From Diacronema lutheri (Eukaryota; Haptophyta; Pavlovophyceae; Pavlovales; Pavlovaceae): a stretch of 64,000 nt of DNA. Below, piece by piece: positions 44,373-54,350 of the stretch. The notes below the pieces were generated by a model. It was given only the letters and a program-made list of their open reading frames with translations. It made no database searches and was not told the origin of the DNA. The DNA is taken from NCBI GenBank assembly GCA_019448385.1, contig JAGTXO010000053.1:62001-126000 (forward strand), in the 5' to 3' direction. Position 1 is the first letter of the stretch. Each line of letters starts with the position of its first letter. The position numbers and the translations under genes are program-made.

Positions 44373-46038
44373 GTGTCCGAGTGCCCGTGCCAGAGGCGCG
44401 GCTCCGAGGGCGCCGTGCGCGCGCGCGGCGTGCAGCGCGATGGACCTCCACGAGCTCTTCCACGTCGCCAATCAGGAAACTGCACGCCGACGCTCAACAA
44501 CCACGCCGAGCGCAAGCGCCGGTGCATCACCGCGATCCGGTCGCGCGCCGCCGCGCGCATCCGCGCAAGGCCGCGCCACCCTCGCGCGGCCGCGCCGCAC
44601 CAGCGATGGCAGCGGACGCGCGCCGCGAGCCACGCGCAGCCCGTGCGCTCTTTGCCGCAGCAGACGGATTCACTTCCGCGCCACCTGCCACGCACCGCGC
44701 GCCCAACGCCGCCGCCGCTTAGTTCGGAGTACCGCTCGCAGCAGCCGGTGCCCACCGCCTCGCCGTTCGCCTCACAGCCTCACGCCAATTGTGGCATGAG
44801 CACGCAGCAGACCCCACCGCGGTCAATCGGCAGCGGCTGCGCAGTGACCGTGGACCTCACGTCGCCCTCACCGCCACAACGGGAGCTGGCCGGAGCGCAC
44901 GCGCGCGCGCCATCCGGCGCAGCTGGCGAGCAGCGCTCGGAGCCTGCCTCGGCAGGCGGATCAGCTTCATGGCCAGGTGCTGCTGATCCGCCCTTCATGC
45001 TCACGCACGAAGACGAGCGACGGCTGGGCGTCCGATTGCGGCAGGCGGTCAAAGACATGCTCGGCGGCTCTTTCTCGCGAGTCGAGCTGGATGGCATCGG
45101 ACGCGGGATGCTCTACCTCGGGGCTCTGAGCGGCGAGGCTGCAGAAAGAAAGCTCACCCGGCTCATGCCCAACGCGCCCTATTTCACTCCGCCGAGCCGG
45201 GCCACGTTGGCGCAGCAGTACAAGCCGGAGGGAGGCTGCCAGGCTGGGACTTTGAGTCGATGCGGGCCGCGCGCGATGCGTTTTCAACGCCCGCGATGAC
45301 GCTGATTCTCGTCGCGCCGCACCTACTGCACCGGAAAGAGTGTGCCGATGATGTGCGCTTTCCTGTCGGCGACGATACGTCGCTCGTCGTCTGCCCGTGC
45401 CCGCATTGCAAAAGCACCAAGTCGATCACTCGCGCATTCACGCCTTTCATTATACTTACGGCGCTTACGTCAGGACAGCGCGGCCTCGGTGGCGTGATCT
45501 GCCTCATCAGCGAGGAAATTTACTGCAAGTCCTGCGCGAAGAAGCTCAGCGCGGTCCTCGACGACCACGGCTACTTCCCCGCAGCCATGCGCAACAAGTT
45601 CGCGGACCTCGTGCTTATGCACGTCGGCGCCATTACGTCGCAGCTCGCGCATCACCTCTTCGTCTCGACCAGCCCGATGTCCAAGCTTGCCGAGCAGCAT
45701 GCCGCGCATTTCATGCACAGCGCACTATTCGCGCGCGCCGATTACGCTCACTTCGTCGCGCGAGAGCAGTCGGTGTCGGCACCTCGCCACCCTCTTCCCA
45801 AAAATCGAAAATCGACCGCTGCCCGCGGCTCGACATCTTCCACGCGCTGAAGCGAATTTGCGACACGCTCCGCGCCACCAACCAGAGCTACGCGACCGCA
45901 GCCAAGCGGGACTTAGCCGGCGCGCTCTTGGAACTGCACGAGCCTGACGTACAGGCCGTTGCGCTCTACGCGGCCCGCAAGCACAGCCTCGACGAAACCG
46001 CCGCGCGCGAGCACGTGTTCGAAAACCTCGCGAAGTAG
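44373..46038 (+). pseudogene. DUF6729-like zinc-ribbon transposon gene, copy B
   Basis: The N-terminal part (to about 45240) holds LTHEDERRLGVRLRQAVKDM and LTRLMPNAPYFTPPSRATLA. After a frame change near 45240 the next part reads APHLLHRKECADDVRF, then a zinc ribbon: CPCPHCKSTKSI...TSGQRGLGG...EEIYCKSCAKK, i.e. two CxxC knuckles about 40 residues apart around a short strand-rich block. This pattern is that of DUF6729-type domains found in algal and fungal transposon proteins (family knowledge). A further frame change near 45800 leads to DIFHALKRICDTLRATNQ and a stop at 46036-46038. Copy A at 1-1378 shares that last part. The frame changes suggest decay, although small introns are possible. 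Confidence 0.5.
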
Positions 46039-47223
46039 CGGGCACGATTCGGACGGCGACTCGCACGCCTGCTGCTGCGGCCACCGAGATGGAGGAAGTT
46101 CTTTGCAAGTGGCAGCGCTTTGAGACGGAGCAGCCGAGCTCGTCGCCGCTTCGCCCGGGCAGTCGCGAAAGCGGGGCTCTCAGGCGCGTTATCGGCACAG
46201 TCGAGCAGGGACAACTCGTTTTGAAATGCATACTCCAGGGCTGCCTGCCGCAGGTGGGCGAGTCGCGCGCGCCGCAGCCGCAGTCACGCTCGCGCGGCGA
46301 CCTCAAGCAGGAGTCAACTCGCAGGGCAGTGCATTAAGACCGCAATCCTGGCTGGGGCTCCGACGAGCGACACGGCAATGTTTACGGCGGCCCAAGCGGC
46401 GTTCAGGGCGACGCTGTTCGAGCACTTCGCGAACTCTGGGGCCCAGGAGTCGCCGCCTCTTCTCAATGTCCCAAGCCTTGCTGCTTTCCGCGCGATCTCG
46501 CTGCAGGCCTCGCAGCGCCACGCAGCAGCGACCGTCGAGGCATGCATGGCACGCAGCTCACTTAGCGCGGCGCCGACCGAAGGTACGCCCACTTGTGTGG
46601 CGCGTGTGTATGTGCGCGTGCTTATTCCTCCTGCGCGTCGCGCCACAGCTGCGCAGAGGACGTGGCAGGCGGCGGCAACACGCGCGCCGGGGGTGCGTTT
46701 GATGCGCCTGTGCTTGCGCAGCCTGTGCAGCCGATGGTCGGAGGTGCTTGCCTCCCCACTCAAGGCACGCTGCGAGCGCCGTGCGACCAATCGACGAGTC
46801 ATCCACCCCGCTCTGCACCGTCTTCCCCTCCCGCAACTGAAGGCTTTTGCCTTGCGTTTCCGCAGCAGATCGCATCACCGCACACCAGCCAGCCGACCGT
46901 GGCGTTCCCGCTCGGCGGCATGGGCCTTGCGACGAATATTCTCGCGACGCCTGGGGCCAATCTCGGTATGCTCGCCTCTGCCCTTGTCCATCGCCTTTCG
47001 GCGCGCCCGCGCCCTCCAAATCACACACGCGCTTCCCTTCGCACGTATTCGCCTTTCCCGTCGGCGCCGTGCCGCCTGCCCACAGGTGCGCGAGCGCACC
47101 TACACGCGCACCCGTCGACGAGCGGCGTCCCGCGCGCGCAGCACGTCGCAGCTCATCTCCACATGGACTTGGACCAGAGTGCGTCAATCTTTTGCGGCGA
47201 TGCAGGGCGCGACCTAGCCGGAG
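46039..47223 (+). other. Weak coding remnants between two transposon-type frames
   Basis: One frame (46378 onward) starts MFTAAQAAFRATLFEHFANS and LLNVPSLAAFRAISLQASQR, which looks protein-like for about 80 codons before dissolving. Another frame near 47160 ends HMDLDQSASIFCGDAG. No family recognised; possibly continuation of the copy B element. Confidence 0.3.
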
Positions 47224-47520
47224 ATGCCACGCCCTTGCTCTAGAGTCGTCCACAGTCTCAACAGGGGAAAGCTACGCGCGCTCGTCACCTCGTGGGGCGT
47301 CACGCAGCCCTGCAGGTCTACAGAACAGCTCAAGAGAGACATCATGGTCGAGCTTGGCCGTGCGCCTTCACCTGCGCAGGCGCCCGCGCTCGCGCCCGCG
47401 CCCGCGACACAGGCCGCGACACAGGCCGCGACACAGGCCGCGGACTCCGGCGTGCGTGTAAGCGGCCACAGCGAGGAGCTCGCCGTGTTGGCTGCATGGG
47501 GCGACCCCTCCATGGGGTGA
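47224..47520 (+). CDS. Small SAP-like protein
   Basis: A 98-codon frame. SLNRGKLRALVTSWGVTQPC followed by STEQLKRDIMVELGRA fits the SAP DNA-binding motif: two helices with the pattern L..LR.L...G....S...LK.DI...L. An Ala/Pro/Gln repeat (ATQAATQAATQAA) follows. SAP modules are frequent in DNA-transposon proteins. The upstream frame end HMDLDQSASIFCGDAG is only a few codons away in another phase, so this may be the end of a longer broken protein. Confidence 0.4.
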   Translation: MPRPCSRVVHSLNRGKLRALVTSWGVTQPCRSTEQLKRDIMVELGRAPSPAQAPALAPAPATQAATQAATQAADSGVRVSGHSEELAVLAAWGDPSMG

Positions 47521-47575
47521 TCGCGGACGGTAGTGATCGCGGACGGTAGCTACAAGGGGTGATCGCGGACGGTGG
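47511..47575 (+). repeat. Three copies of GTGATCGCGGACGGTAG
   Basis: GTGATCGCGGACGGT(A/G)G occurs at about 47517, 47534 and 47559, at the end of the SAP-like frame. Confidence 0.85.
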
Positions 47576-47701
47576 TGGCGCGCGTCGGCTCGCATTTCTC
47601 GGAGCTGCCGGCAAGCGGGCCGGCGGCGGCGTCGGCGTTCGCAACGTTGGCGGCGACGGGCTCGGCGTGGCCGAGGACGCGATACACGCGCTTGGAGTTG
47701 T

Positions 47702-48960
47702 TCAAGTAAGCGAGGGCCTGGTCGCCGTTGGTGTAGCTCCAGCGCTGAACGGGGATCCAGCGTGGGTTGCACGTTGCGGCTGTGCGAGGCTGTGCACGTC
47801 GCGCACGCGCGCTGTGATTGGCGCGTACGAGTCTCCAACGCGCACGAGCAGGTTGACGGGCGGCTTGGCGTCGAGGCGGGCGAGCGCGCCGGCGTCGACG
47901 ACCATCCAGTGGTTGTTGGGCAGGTGATCGAGCTGCCAGCGGACGTACGCCGCGTCGGGGTCGCCGCCGTCGCCGCTGCCGTCGTCGTCGTCGTCGTCGC
48001 CCTCGTCGTCGCCGTCGCCCTCGTCGTCGCAGTCGTCGCCCTCGCCGTGCACCATGCGCTCCTCACGCTCCCACACCTCGCCGCGCGCCCACCAGGCGAG
48101 CACGAGGCCAAAGCGCTCAGGCGTCGACGTGGTGTCGCGCCCGGCCGCGTGCGCCGCAATGTCGTGCACGTCATAGAAGATGTTGCGCGCGGCGTTGTAG
48201 TCGCGGTGCACGGGCTTCTTGCCGCCGTTGCACGCCGGGCAGATGACGAGCGCGTGCACCGTGCGCGTGCCGCCCTTTGCCACGGGCAGGCGCGGGTTCT
48301 GCGCGAGCACCGCGCCGCAGCGCTGCAGCCTGCCGCCCTTGGCGAGCCGCGGCATCGAGCAGTGCATCGACGTGTACGGCTCGGGCACGAAGACGGCCGC
48401 GACGCCGCGCCGCCGCAGCTCGCGCAGCAGCCCCACCTGGAAGGTCCGTGCCCTTGTGGTCGTGCAGCCACTTGCCCAAGCACACGAGCAGCCGGTCGCG
48501 CGTCACGCCGTCGACGCAGTGCGCCGCGATGAGCGCCTCGGCGACGCGCGCCGCGTTGGACCGCCCGCCGCTGTCGCGCCGCCAGCGCTCCTTCCGGCGC
48601 GCTGGCGCGTCGTACACGTGCTCGGCGGCGCGCTCGCGCACCCGCGCGCTCTCGCGGTGGAAGGCGAGGAGTTCGCCCTCGCCGAGCACCTTGGCGCTGT
48701 GCATCTCGCCAAGCCGCGCCTCGTCCGCCTCCACGCTGAGCTCCTCGCGGCGTCCGACGATGCGCACGTGCCGCCGCGCCGCGTTGGTCTGGGCCGTCTC
48801 GCGCCCGAAGCCCGCGGCGCGCGCGCGCGCGCGCTGCGTGAACTGCCGCCAGACGGCCGCCCGCCCGACGTGCGCAGAGTAGGTGGTGATGTTGCCCATG
48901 TTCGGGTCGGCCGCGACGACGACCGCCTCCTCCTCATCGATCGCCCGCCGCAGCTCGGAG
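47702..48960 (-). pseudogene. Fanzor (TnpB-like) nuclease, copy 2, 5'-truncated
   Basis: Minus strand. RuvC-I reads VVVAADPNMGNITTYSAHVG. Then come ALIAAHCVDGVTRDRLLVCL with GKWLHDHKG, LRRRGVAAVFVPEPYTSMHC, and a zinc-finger region with Cys pairs (HC, RC, ICPAC). RuvC-III reads HRDYNAARNIFYDVHDI, the canonical D.NAA.NI of TnpB and Fanzor. The Glu in VPEPYTS is where Fanzor proteins are known to place the relocated RuvC-II acid. All three acids are therefore present, unlike copy 1. An Asp/Gly tail and a 75-residue end (LPNNHWMVVDAGALARLDAK) follow. The frame changes once near 48440. The 5' side stops at R2 sequence near 48960, so the N-terminal half, including the guide-binding lobes, is missing. 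Confidence 0.75.
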
Positions 48961-48961
48961 C

Positions 48962-49038
48962 CGGTCCGGTCAGTCAGAGCGAGCGCCGCAGCTTGCGCGA
49001 TGCCAGTTGCGACCCCCCCGGAATCCGCCATTCGATTC
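48962..49038 (+). repeat. Repeat R2, copy b, with only 7 C
   Basis: GGTCCGGTCAGTCAGAGCG, CTTGCGCGATGCCAGTTGCG, then CCCCCCC (49013-49019), GGAATCCGCCATTCGATTCT. Copy a has 49 C and copy d 31 C at the same position. It ends where the 189-bp array begins. Confidence 0.85.
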
Positions 49039-49043
49039 TACTG

Positions 49044-49988
49044 CCGCCCCTGCCCATCGACTGCGCCGGCACCGCGAACAACGTACTTTTCGCCCCAGGC
49101 GGTGGGTTTGGGGGTGGCGGGGCGCGCGCGCACGGCCGCACGAGCGACGGCGGCGTGGCCTCCTCTACGACGAGACCTTCGCTTGCGACGGCTGCGCCCT
49201 CGCGCTCCGATGGCCGCGCTCCGCGCGCCCCGCCGCCCCTGCCCATCGACTGCGCCGGCACCGCGAACAACGTACTTTTCGCCCCAGGCGGTGGGTTTGG
49301 GGGTGGCGGGGCGCGCGCGCACGGCCGCACGAGCGCCGGCGGCGTGGCCTTCTCTACGACGAGACCTTCGCTTGCGCCGGCTGCGCCCTCGCGCTCCGAT
49401 GGCCGCGCTCCGCGCGCCCCGCCGCCCCTGCCCATCGACTGCGCCGGCACCGCGAACAACGTACTTTTCGCCCCAGGCGGTGGGTTTGGGGGTGGCGGGG
49501 CGCGCGCGCACGGCCGCACGAGCGCCGGCGGCGTGGCCTCCTCTACGACGAAACCTTCGCTTGCGCCGGCTGCGCCCTCGCGCTCCGATGGCCGCGCTCC
49601 GCGCGCCCCGCCGCCCCTGCCCATCGACTGCGCCGGCACCGCGAACAACGTACTTTTCACCCCAGGCGGTGGGTTTGGGGGTGGCGGGGCGCGCGCGCAC
49701 GGCCGCACGAGCGCCGGCGGCGTGGCCTTCTCTACGACGAAACCTTCGCTTGCGCCGGCTGCGCCCTCGCGCTCCGATGGCCGCGCTCCGCGCGCCCCGC
49801 CGCCCCTGCCCATCGACTGCGCCGGCACCGCGAACAACGTACTTTTCGCCCCGGTCGGTGGGTTTGGGGGCGGCGGGGCGCGCGTGCGCGGCCACGCGGC
49901 CAGCATCGCGGCGCTTGCCACGCTGGCGGCGGGTGGCGGTGCGCTTCGTGGCGGCGGCAGGGGGCTGCGACGCGCGGGGAGGGCGGCG
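49044..49988 (+). repeat. 189-bp tandem array, five units
   Basis: Units start at 49044, 49233, 49422, 49611 and 49800 with CCGCCCCTGCCCATCGACTG; the spacing is exactly 189 each time. The first four are nearly identical; the fifth diverges after GGTGGGTTTGGGGG. Because 189 is 63 codons, several frames stay open on both strands; one plus frame reads PIDCAGTANNVLFAPGGGFG. Related single or double units lie at 17725-17907 (-) and 54081-54350 (+). There is no evidence that any frame is translated. Confidence 0.95.
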
Positions 49989-50312
49989 GCTCGCTGGCGG
50001 CGGGCGTCGCGCTCTGCAGCGGCGGCGGGCGGCTTGGCGACGTGGCAGGCGGCGGCTCGGGGGCGGCGGTTGTCGCCGACGATCTTCGGGCCTCGGCGTG
50101 CGCGTGCGCGTCGGCCGGTGGTGTGGTTGACGGCGGCCACCGGTGCGGCGGCGCGCGGGCGGCGGCGCGCGGTGGCTAGGCGCGTGTGGGCCTTTGGGCC
50201 TGCTCCGCCTGGCGCCTCGCTGCGCACTTCCTGACCCCGCCCTTCCTGACCCCATCGGCCATCTGTTGACCCGTCGGAAGCGTCGTTAGTATTTTACGGG
50301 GAGGGGGGAGGG
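49989..50312. other. GC-rich flank of the 189-bp array
   Basis: Simple GGCGG-rich sequence without a recognised gene. TGACCCGTCGGAAGCGTCGT near 50268 resembles TGACCCGCCTGTAAGCGTCG near 55078, at the edge of another R2 copy. Confidence 0.5.
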
Positions 50313-50524
50313 GTGTGCAATCACTCGAGCCCTTCCGGTCGCCCGCATTCCGGGGTCGGACCCTCCGTCGGCCCGGCTCGGGCCCTCCGTCCGCGGCGCT
50401 CGCCCAACCCGAAGTTCTACTCAACACGACCGGTCACAGGGGGTCCTTGGTCCTGGACTCGTCCTGGACCTCGATCCGACCCCACGAGCGCTCATTGGCT
50501 GGCCCGGACCGCGCCCTATATAGA
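50313..50524 (+). repeat. Repeat R2, copy c (3' half, no C-run)
   Basis: GCAATCACTCGAGCCCTTCC, CGCATTCCGGGGTCGGACCC, TCGGCCCGGCTCGGGCCCTC, then GACCCCACGAGCGCTCATTG. It aligns with 43437-43620. It lies in the 3' flank of elongation factor 2. Confidence 0.85.
50494..50523 (+). promoter_or_regulatory. CCAAT box (inverted) and TATATAG core
   Basis: ATTGG (50494-50498), GGCCCGGACCGCGCCC, TATATAG (50517-50523). The spacing is that of a compact core promoter. The only recognised gene downstream is elongation factor 2 on the opposite strand, so any transcript would be antisense or non-coding. Confidence 0.5.
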
Positions 50525-50605
50525 ACTTCGGTCTGGTAGGAGCTGCTGCAGCGGCTGCAACGGCGCTCCATACAGAGGCCTCGGCGCGTTGCAACACGTG
50601 CTTCC

Positions 50606-53600
50606 TCAGAGCTTGTCCTCGTAGTTGTTGAGAGCGGGAATTTCCTCCTTCAGGCCCTTGCGCTTGCGGATGCCTGCACGGGCGCGCGCCGAGCCACGAG
50701 CGTAGGGGCGGTGAGGCGGGCGGCGCTCAGGGGCGCGCTGGGCAGGAAGAGGGGCGGATGGCGGCAGCAGCTGCCGTATCGGAACGCAGGCGCACCTGTA
50801 ACCATGTCGATCGTCTTCTGGTCGGAGAGCGGGTCGCCAGGCATGGTCGACCAGTGATCGAAGACCATCTGCGGGAAGGCCTGCCCTGCGGTGGCCTGGC
50901 GCAGCGCGCCTGTGAAGCCGAATGACTCCATGACCGGCAAGTGGGCCTTGATGTTGTACAGGGGAGTGCCCGGGCGCTGCACCTCCTCCACGACCGTGCC
51001 CCGGCGCCGGTTGAGACAGTTGTACACGCCACCAATCGCAGACTCTGGGCACTGGATCTCCACGAGGAAGACCGGCTCCTGCAGGCGCGGCTGCGCAGTC
51101 AAGACGCCGGCGTAGCACGCACGGCGCGACGTCGGGATGATCTGCCCACCGCCGCGGTGGATCGCGTCGGCGTGCAGCACGACATCCATGATGTCGATGC
51201 GCACCCCGCGCATGTTCTCCTCGCACACCGGCCCCTCTTTGGTGGCCCACTGCCACGCCGCGACGACCGAGTCCTTGATCTCGTTGAGGTACTGCACCGC
51301 CTTCGTCGCGTCGACCACAATGTTCGGACCGGTGCCGTCGGGCCCAAAGCACCACAGCTTGCGCGTCTCCTCCTTGTCCCAGCCGTGGTTGTCGACGAGC
51401 GCGCGCGCACGGTCCTTGGCCTCCATCGCGGGCGTGATCTGCGCGCGCGCACGCGTTGCGGACGCGCGTGAGCGAGGGCGGTGGCGGCGCCGCGCACGTC
51501 GGCGGCACGGGCAGTGCGCGCCTCGCCTTGTCGGCCTCAATGTCCGCGCAGAGCTCGTCGCCGACGGGCTTGGCGATGACGTAGACGCGGTTGTGCTTGT
51601 TCGGGCTCTTGGCCATGACCGTCCGCTCCGACTCGGCGGTGACGGTCTCGCGGTAGGAGACCACCGGGTCGGAGATCACGATCGGGGCGTTGGGCATGAA
51701 GTCCTCCTGCAGGTCCTTGAGGCAAATCTGAGACGGGCGAGCGCCGGGGGAGTGGGGCGCGCCTGAGCGCCGAAACAGATGGCGCGCGACGCATCCGCGC
51801 ATCCGCGCCACTGCACCTCAATGTGCAGCTCGCCGCAGCCCGCAACGATGTGCTCGCCCGTCTCCTCGATCGAGCACTGCACGAGAGGGTCGCTCTTGGA
51901 GAGCCGTTTGAGGCCCTCGACGAGCTTGGGAAGGTCGTTCGGGTTCTTGCACGAGACCGCGACGCGCACGACGGGCGAGACGGAGTACTTCATCGTACGG
52001 ATCGGGTGGAAGTCGGTGTCGGCGTCGGTGATCGTCCCCGCCTTGACGAGGTACTGGTCGATGCCGACGAGCGCCATCGTGTTGCCGCACGGGACCGCGT
52101 CGACGGCCTCCTGCTTGCGGCCCATCATCAGGAGCGTGCGCTGGATGTTCTTAATGTACATGTCCTCCTTCTTGCCGTACACAAAGTTTGGGCCCATGAT
52201 CTTCACCTTGGCGCCCGTGCGGATCGTGCCCGAGTAGACCCGCCCGAACGCGAAGAAGCGGCCCTTGTCGGCCGTGGGGATCATCTTGGAGATGTAGACG
52301 GCGAGAGGGCCGTTCGGGTCGCACGCTTTGATCGACGTCGCGAGGGCGTCGTCCATGGGCCCCGTGTAGAGGTTCTCGCAGCGGTACTTCTGGGAGTGCG
52401 CGGGCGAGGGCAGGTGCTGGACGATCATCTCGAGCAGCGCCTCGTGCGCGGGCAGCCACTTTTGCATGCAGCGCTTGAGCAACGCCTTCAGGCGGAGCTC
52501 CTTGTCCTCCTTGTTCAGCTTGACACCCACCGCCGAGAGCATCTTGTCCACCGCCTCGTACTTTTCGTTCATGCAGTTGTCAAACACCTGCGCACAGGGG
52601 CGCGGGGGCGCGGGCGGGGGAAGGGGGGGGGGGGGGGGGGGGGGGGGGAGGGGGGCGCCGTCGCCTCCGACGCTCCGATCGTCGCCGCAAGTGCGCGCAC
52701 ACGGGGCGCACACACCTTGCGGATCGGCTCGATGCAAAACTGCACAAACGCGCGCACGGCGCCGTCCTCCGCGGTCTTCTGCCACTTCTTGCTCGTCGCG
52801 TTGAAAAAGTTGTCGCCCCACAGCTTTGCCATCATCTTGTCCTCGTCGATGCCAAACTTCTTCGCATACCTGGCGAGTGGCACGCAGAGCTCGGCGGCGG
52901 CGGCGCACATGAGGTCGCGCCAGCAGCACGCACGGCGTGGACGCGCAAGCGTACATGCGCGAGAACTTGGTGAGCGTGAATGCCCAGCCCTGCAGGCCCG
53001 CAGAGAACGAGACGGTGCCCTTGGCTGGGTCGACCTGAATCTCGCCCATCGCCTCGTCGACGTACGTCGCGATGACGACGTTGACGTTCTCGAGGTGCTT
53101 CTGAAAGTTGAGGAACATCTCCTCACCAGGCAGCTGCAGCTCGAGGAAGCCGCGGTCGAGCTTGTTGATCGTGACAATGGGGCGGATGCGCTCCGCGAGG
53201 GCCTGTCGGAGCACGGTCTCTGTCTGCACGCACACGCCCTCGACGCAGTCGACGACGACGAGCGCGCCGTCGGTGACGCGCAGCGCAGCCGTGACCTCCG
53301 ACGAGAAGTCCACGTGCCCGGGCGAGTCGATGAGGTTGATGAGAAACTCGCGGCCATCCGACTCCTTCGGGATCCTCATCGATTCCTCCGCGACGAAGTG
53401 GAGCGAGATGCCCGTCGACTTGATCGTAATGCCACGGTCCTGCTCATCCTGCCGCGTGTCAGTCAGCCGCGCGTCGCCGGCCGACGAGGCGGAGATGATC
53501 CCTGCCGCGGCGACGAGGGAGTCGGTCAGCGTCGACTTGCCGTGGTCCACGTGCGCGATCACCGACATGTTGCGGATGTTCCATGGCTTCTTCTGGATGC

Positions 53601-53793
53601 TCTGCAGCTCGTCGACGGTAAAATTGACCTGCGCATGGGGAGCGCGCGCCAGCATGGTGAAAGACGGCGCGCGAGCCGCGCGCGCGCGCCATCCATACCG
53701 CACGTCCGCGTGCGCCGTGGCCAGCAGCGCGCCCGAAAGAACGCACGCTCGCAGCAAGGGGATGTTCGCGGCTCACGGGCCCCTCCCTACCAT
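50606..53793 (-). CDS. EEF2: Elongation factor 2 (eEF2), complete, 7 exons
   Basis: The GTPase that moves the ribosome during translation. Exons on the minus strand: 53793-53791 (the ATG only), 53628-52955, 52869-52716, 52587-51817, 51727-51527, 51438-50796 and 50673-50606. They sum to 2,514 nt, 837 residues, close to the usual 840-860. Each join restores the known protein. Visible: P-loop AHVDHGKST (residues 26-34), switch [31 protein letters not shown], and the diphthamide loop [11 protein letters not shown]. The C-terminus is [19 protein letters not shown], as in all eEF2. Introns are 162, 85, 128, 89, 88 and 122 bp; five are GT-AG and one GC-AG. Start context GAC-ATG. No defects seen; this is the best-supported gene here. 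Confidence 0.97.
51439..51526 (-). other. EEF2: GC-AG intron of elongation factor 2
   Basis: Donor GACAAG/GCGAGG, acceptor GCGCGCAG/ATCACG. Removal gives [15 protein letters not shown], the conserved eEF2 sequence, and no GT donor nearby does so. Confidence 0.9.
52588..52715 (-). other. EEF2: Intron of elongation factor 2 with a 26-C tract
   Basis: Donor CGCAAG/GTGTGT, acceptor TGTGCGCAG/GTGTTT, joining IRK to VFDN. A run of 26 C on the coding strand (52623-52648) lies 33-60 bases before the acceptor, in the place of the pyrimidine tract. Confidence 0.93.
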
Positions 53794-53839
53794 GTCTTTC
53801 GGCGACGAGCCTTCCGGAGTCGAAGTCTGCGTCCGGTGG

Positions 53840-53871
53840 CTATGTATGGCGCGGTCCGGGCTGGTCCGGCC
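53840..53871 (-). promoter_or_regulatory. Core promoter of elongation factor 2
   Basis: On the minus strand: GGCCGGACCAGCCCGGACCG, CGCC, then ATACATAG ending 47 bases before the ATG. The GC-rich 14-mer GCCCGGACCGCGCC plus TATA-like box is shared with 43694-43715 and 50502-50523. Confidence 0.6.
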
Positions 53872-53893
53872 AAAAGGGGCTGAGAGTCACGAT

Positions 53894-54080
53894 CCGGGTC
53901 TTACAATCAAGCTGTAAACACGTTTGAACGCTGCGAGGCCCCGTGGTCCCCATCGGCGCGGCGCGCGCCCGCGCGGCCGCGCCGGCCGGAGGCTTCGGAA
54001 TGCCGGCCGCCTCGACGACGTTTGCCTTGATCGTCTCGGCTGCGTTTTCGCGTTCTGCCGGCCGCGCTCCGCGCGCCCCG
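53894..54080. other. Flank between elongation factor 2 and the 189-bp units
   Basis: AGCTTGATTGTA on the minus strand near 53910 resembles the TGCTTGATTGTA at the R2 copy d edge. No gene. Confidence 0.4.
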
Positions 54081-54350
54081 CCGCCCCTGCCCATCGACTG
54101 CGCCGGCACCACGAATAACGTACTTTTCGCCCCGGTCGGTGGGTTTGGGGGCGGCGAGGCGCGCGCGCGCGGCTGCGCGGGCGACGGTGGCGTGGCCTGT
54201 TCTCCGACAATTGCTCTGCTTGCGACGGCTTCGCCCTCGCGCTCTGCTGGCCGCGCTTCGCGCGCCCCGCCGCCCCTGCCCATCGACTGTGCCGGCACCA
54301 CGAACAACGTACTCTTCGCCCCGGTCATCGGTTTTGGGGCGGCGAGGCGC
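54081..54350 (+). repeat. Two units of the 189-bp family
   Basis: Starts at 54081 and 54270, again exactly 189 apart; both read CCGCCCCTGCCCATCGACTG. The second ends early. These are more diverged from the 49-kb array than its own units are from each other. Confidence 0.9.

Noticed and set aside
49044-49988. Possible CRISPR array
   Set aside because: The units are contiguous with no short repeat-spacer alternation, and the genome is eukaryotic.
51823-53883. A 686-codon plus-strand frame opposite elongation factor 2
   Set aside because: Antisense shadow; the minus strand is an intact eEF2 gene.
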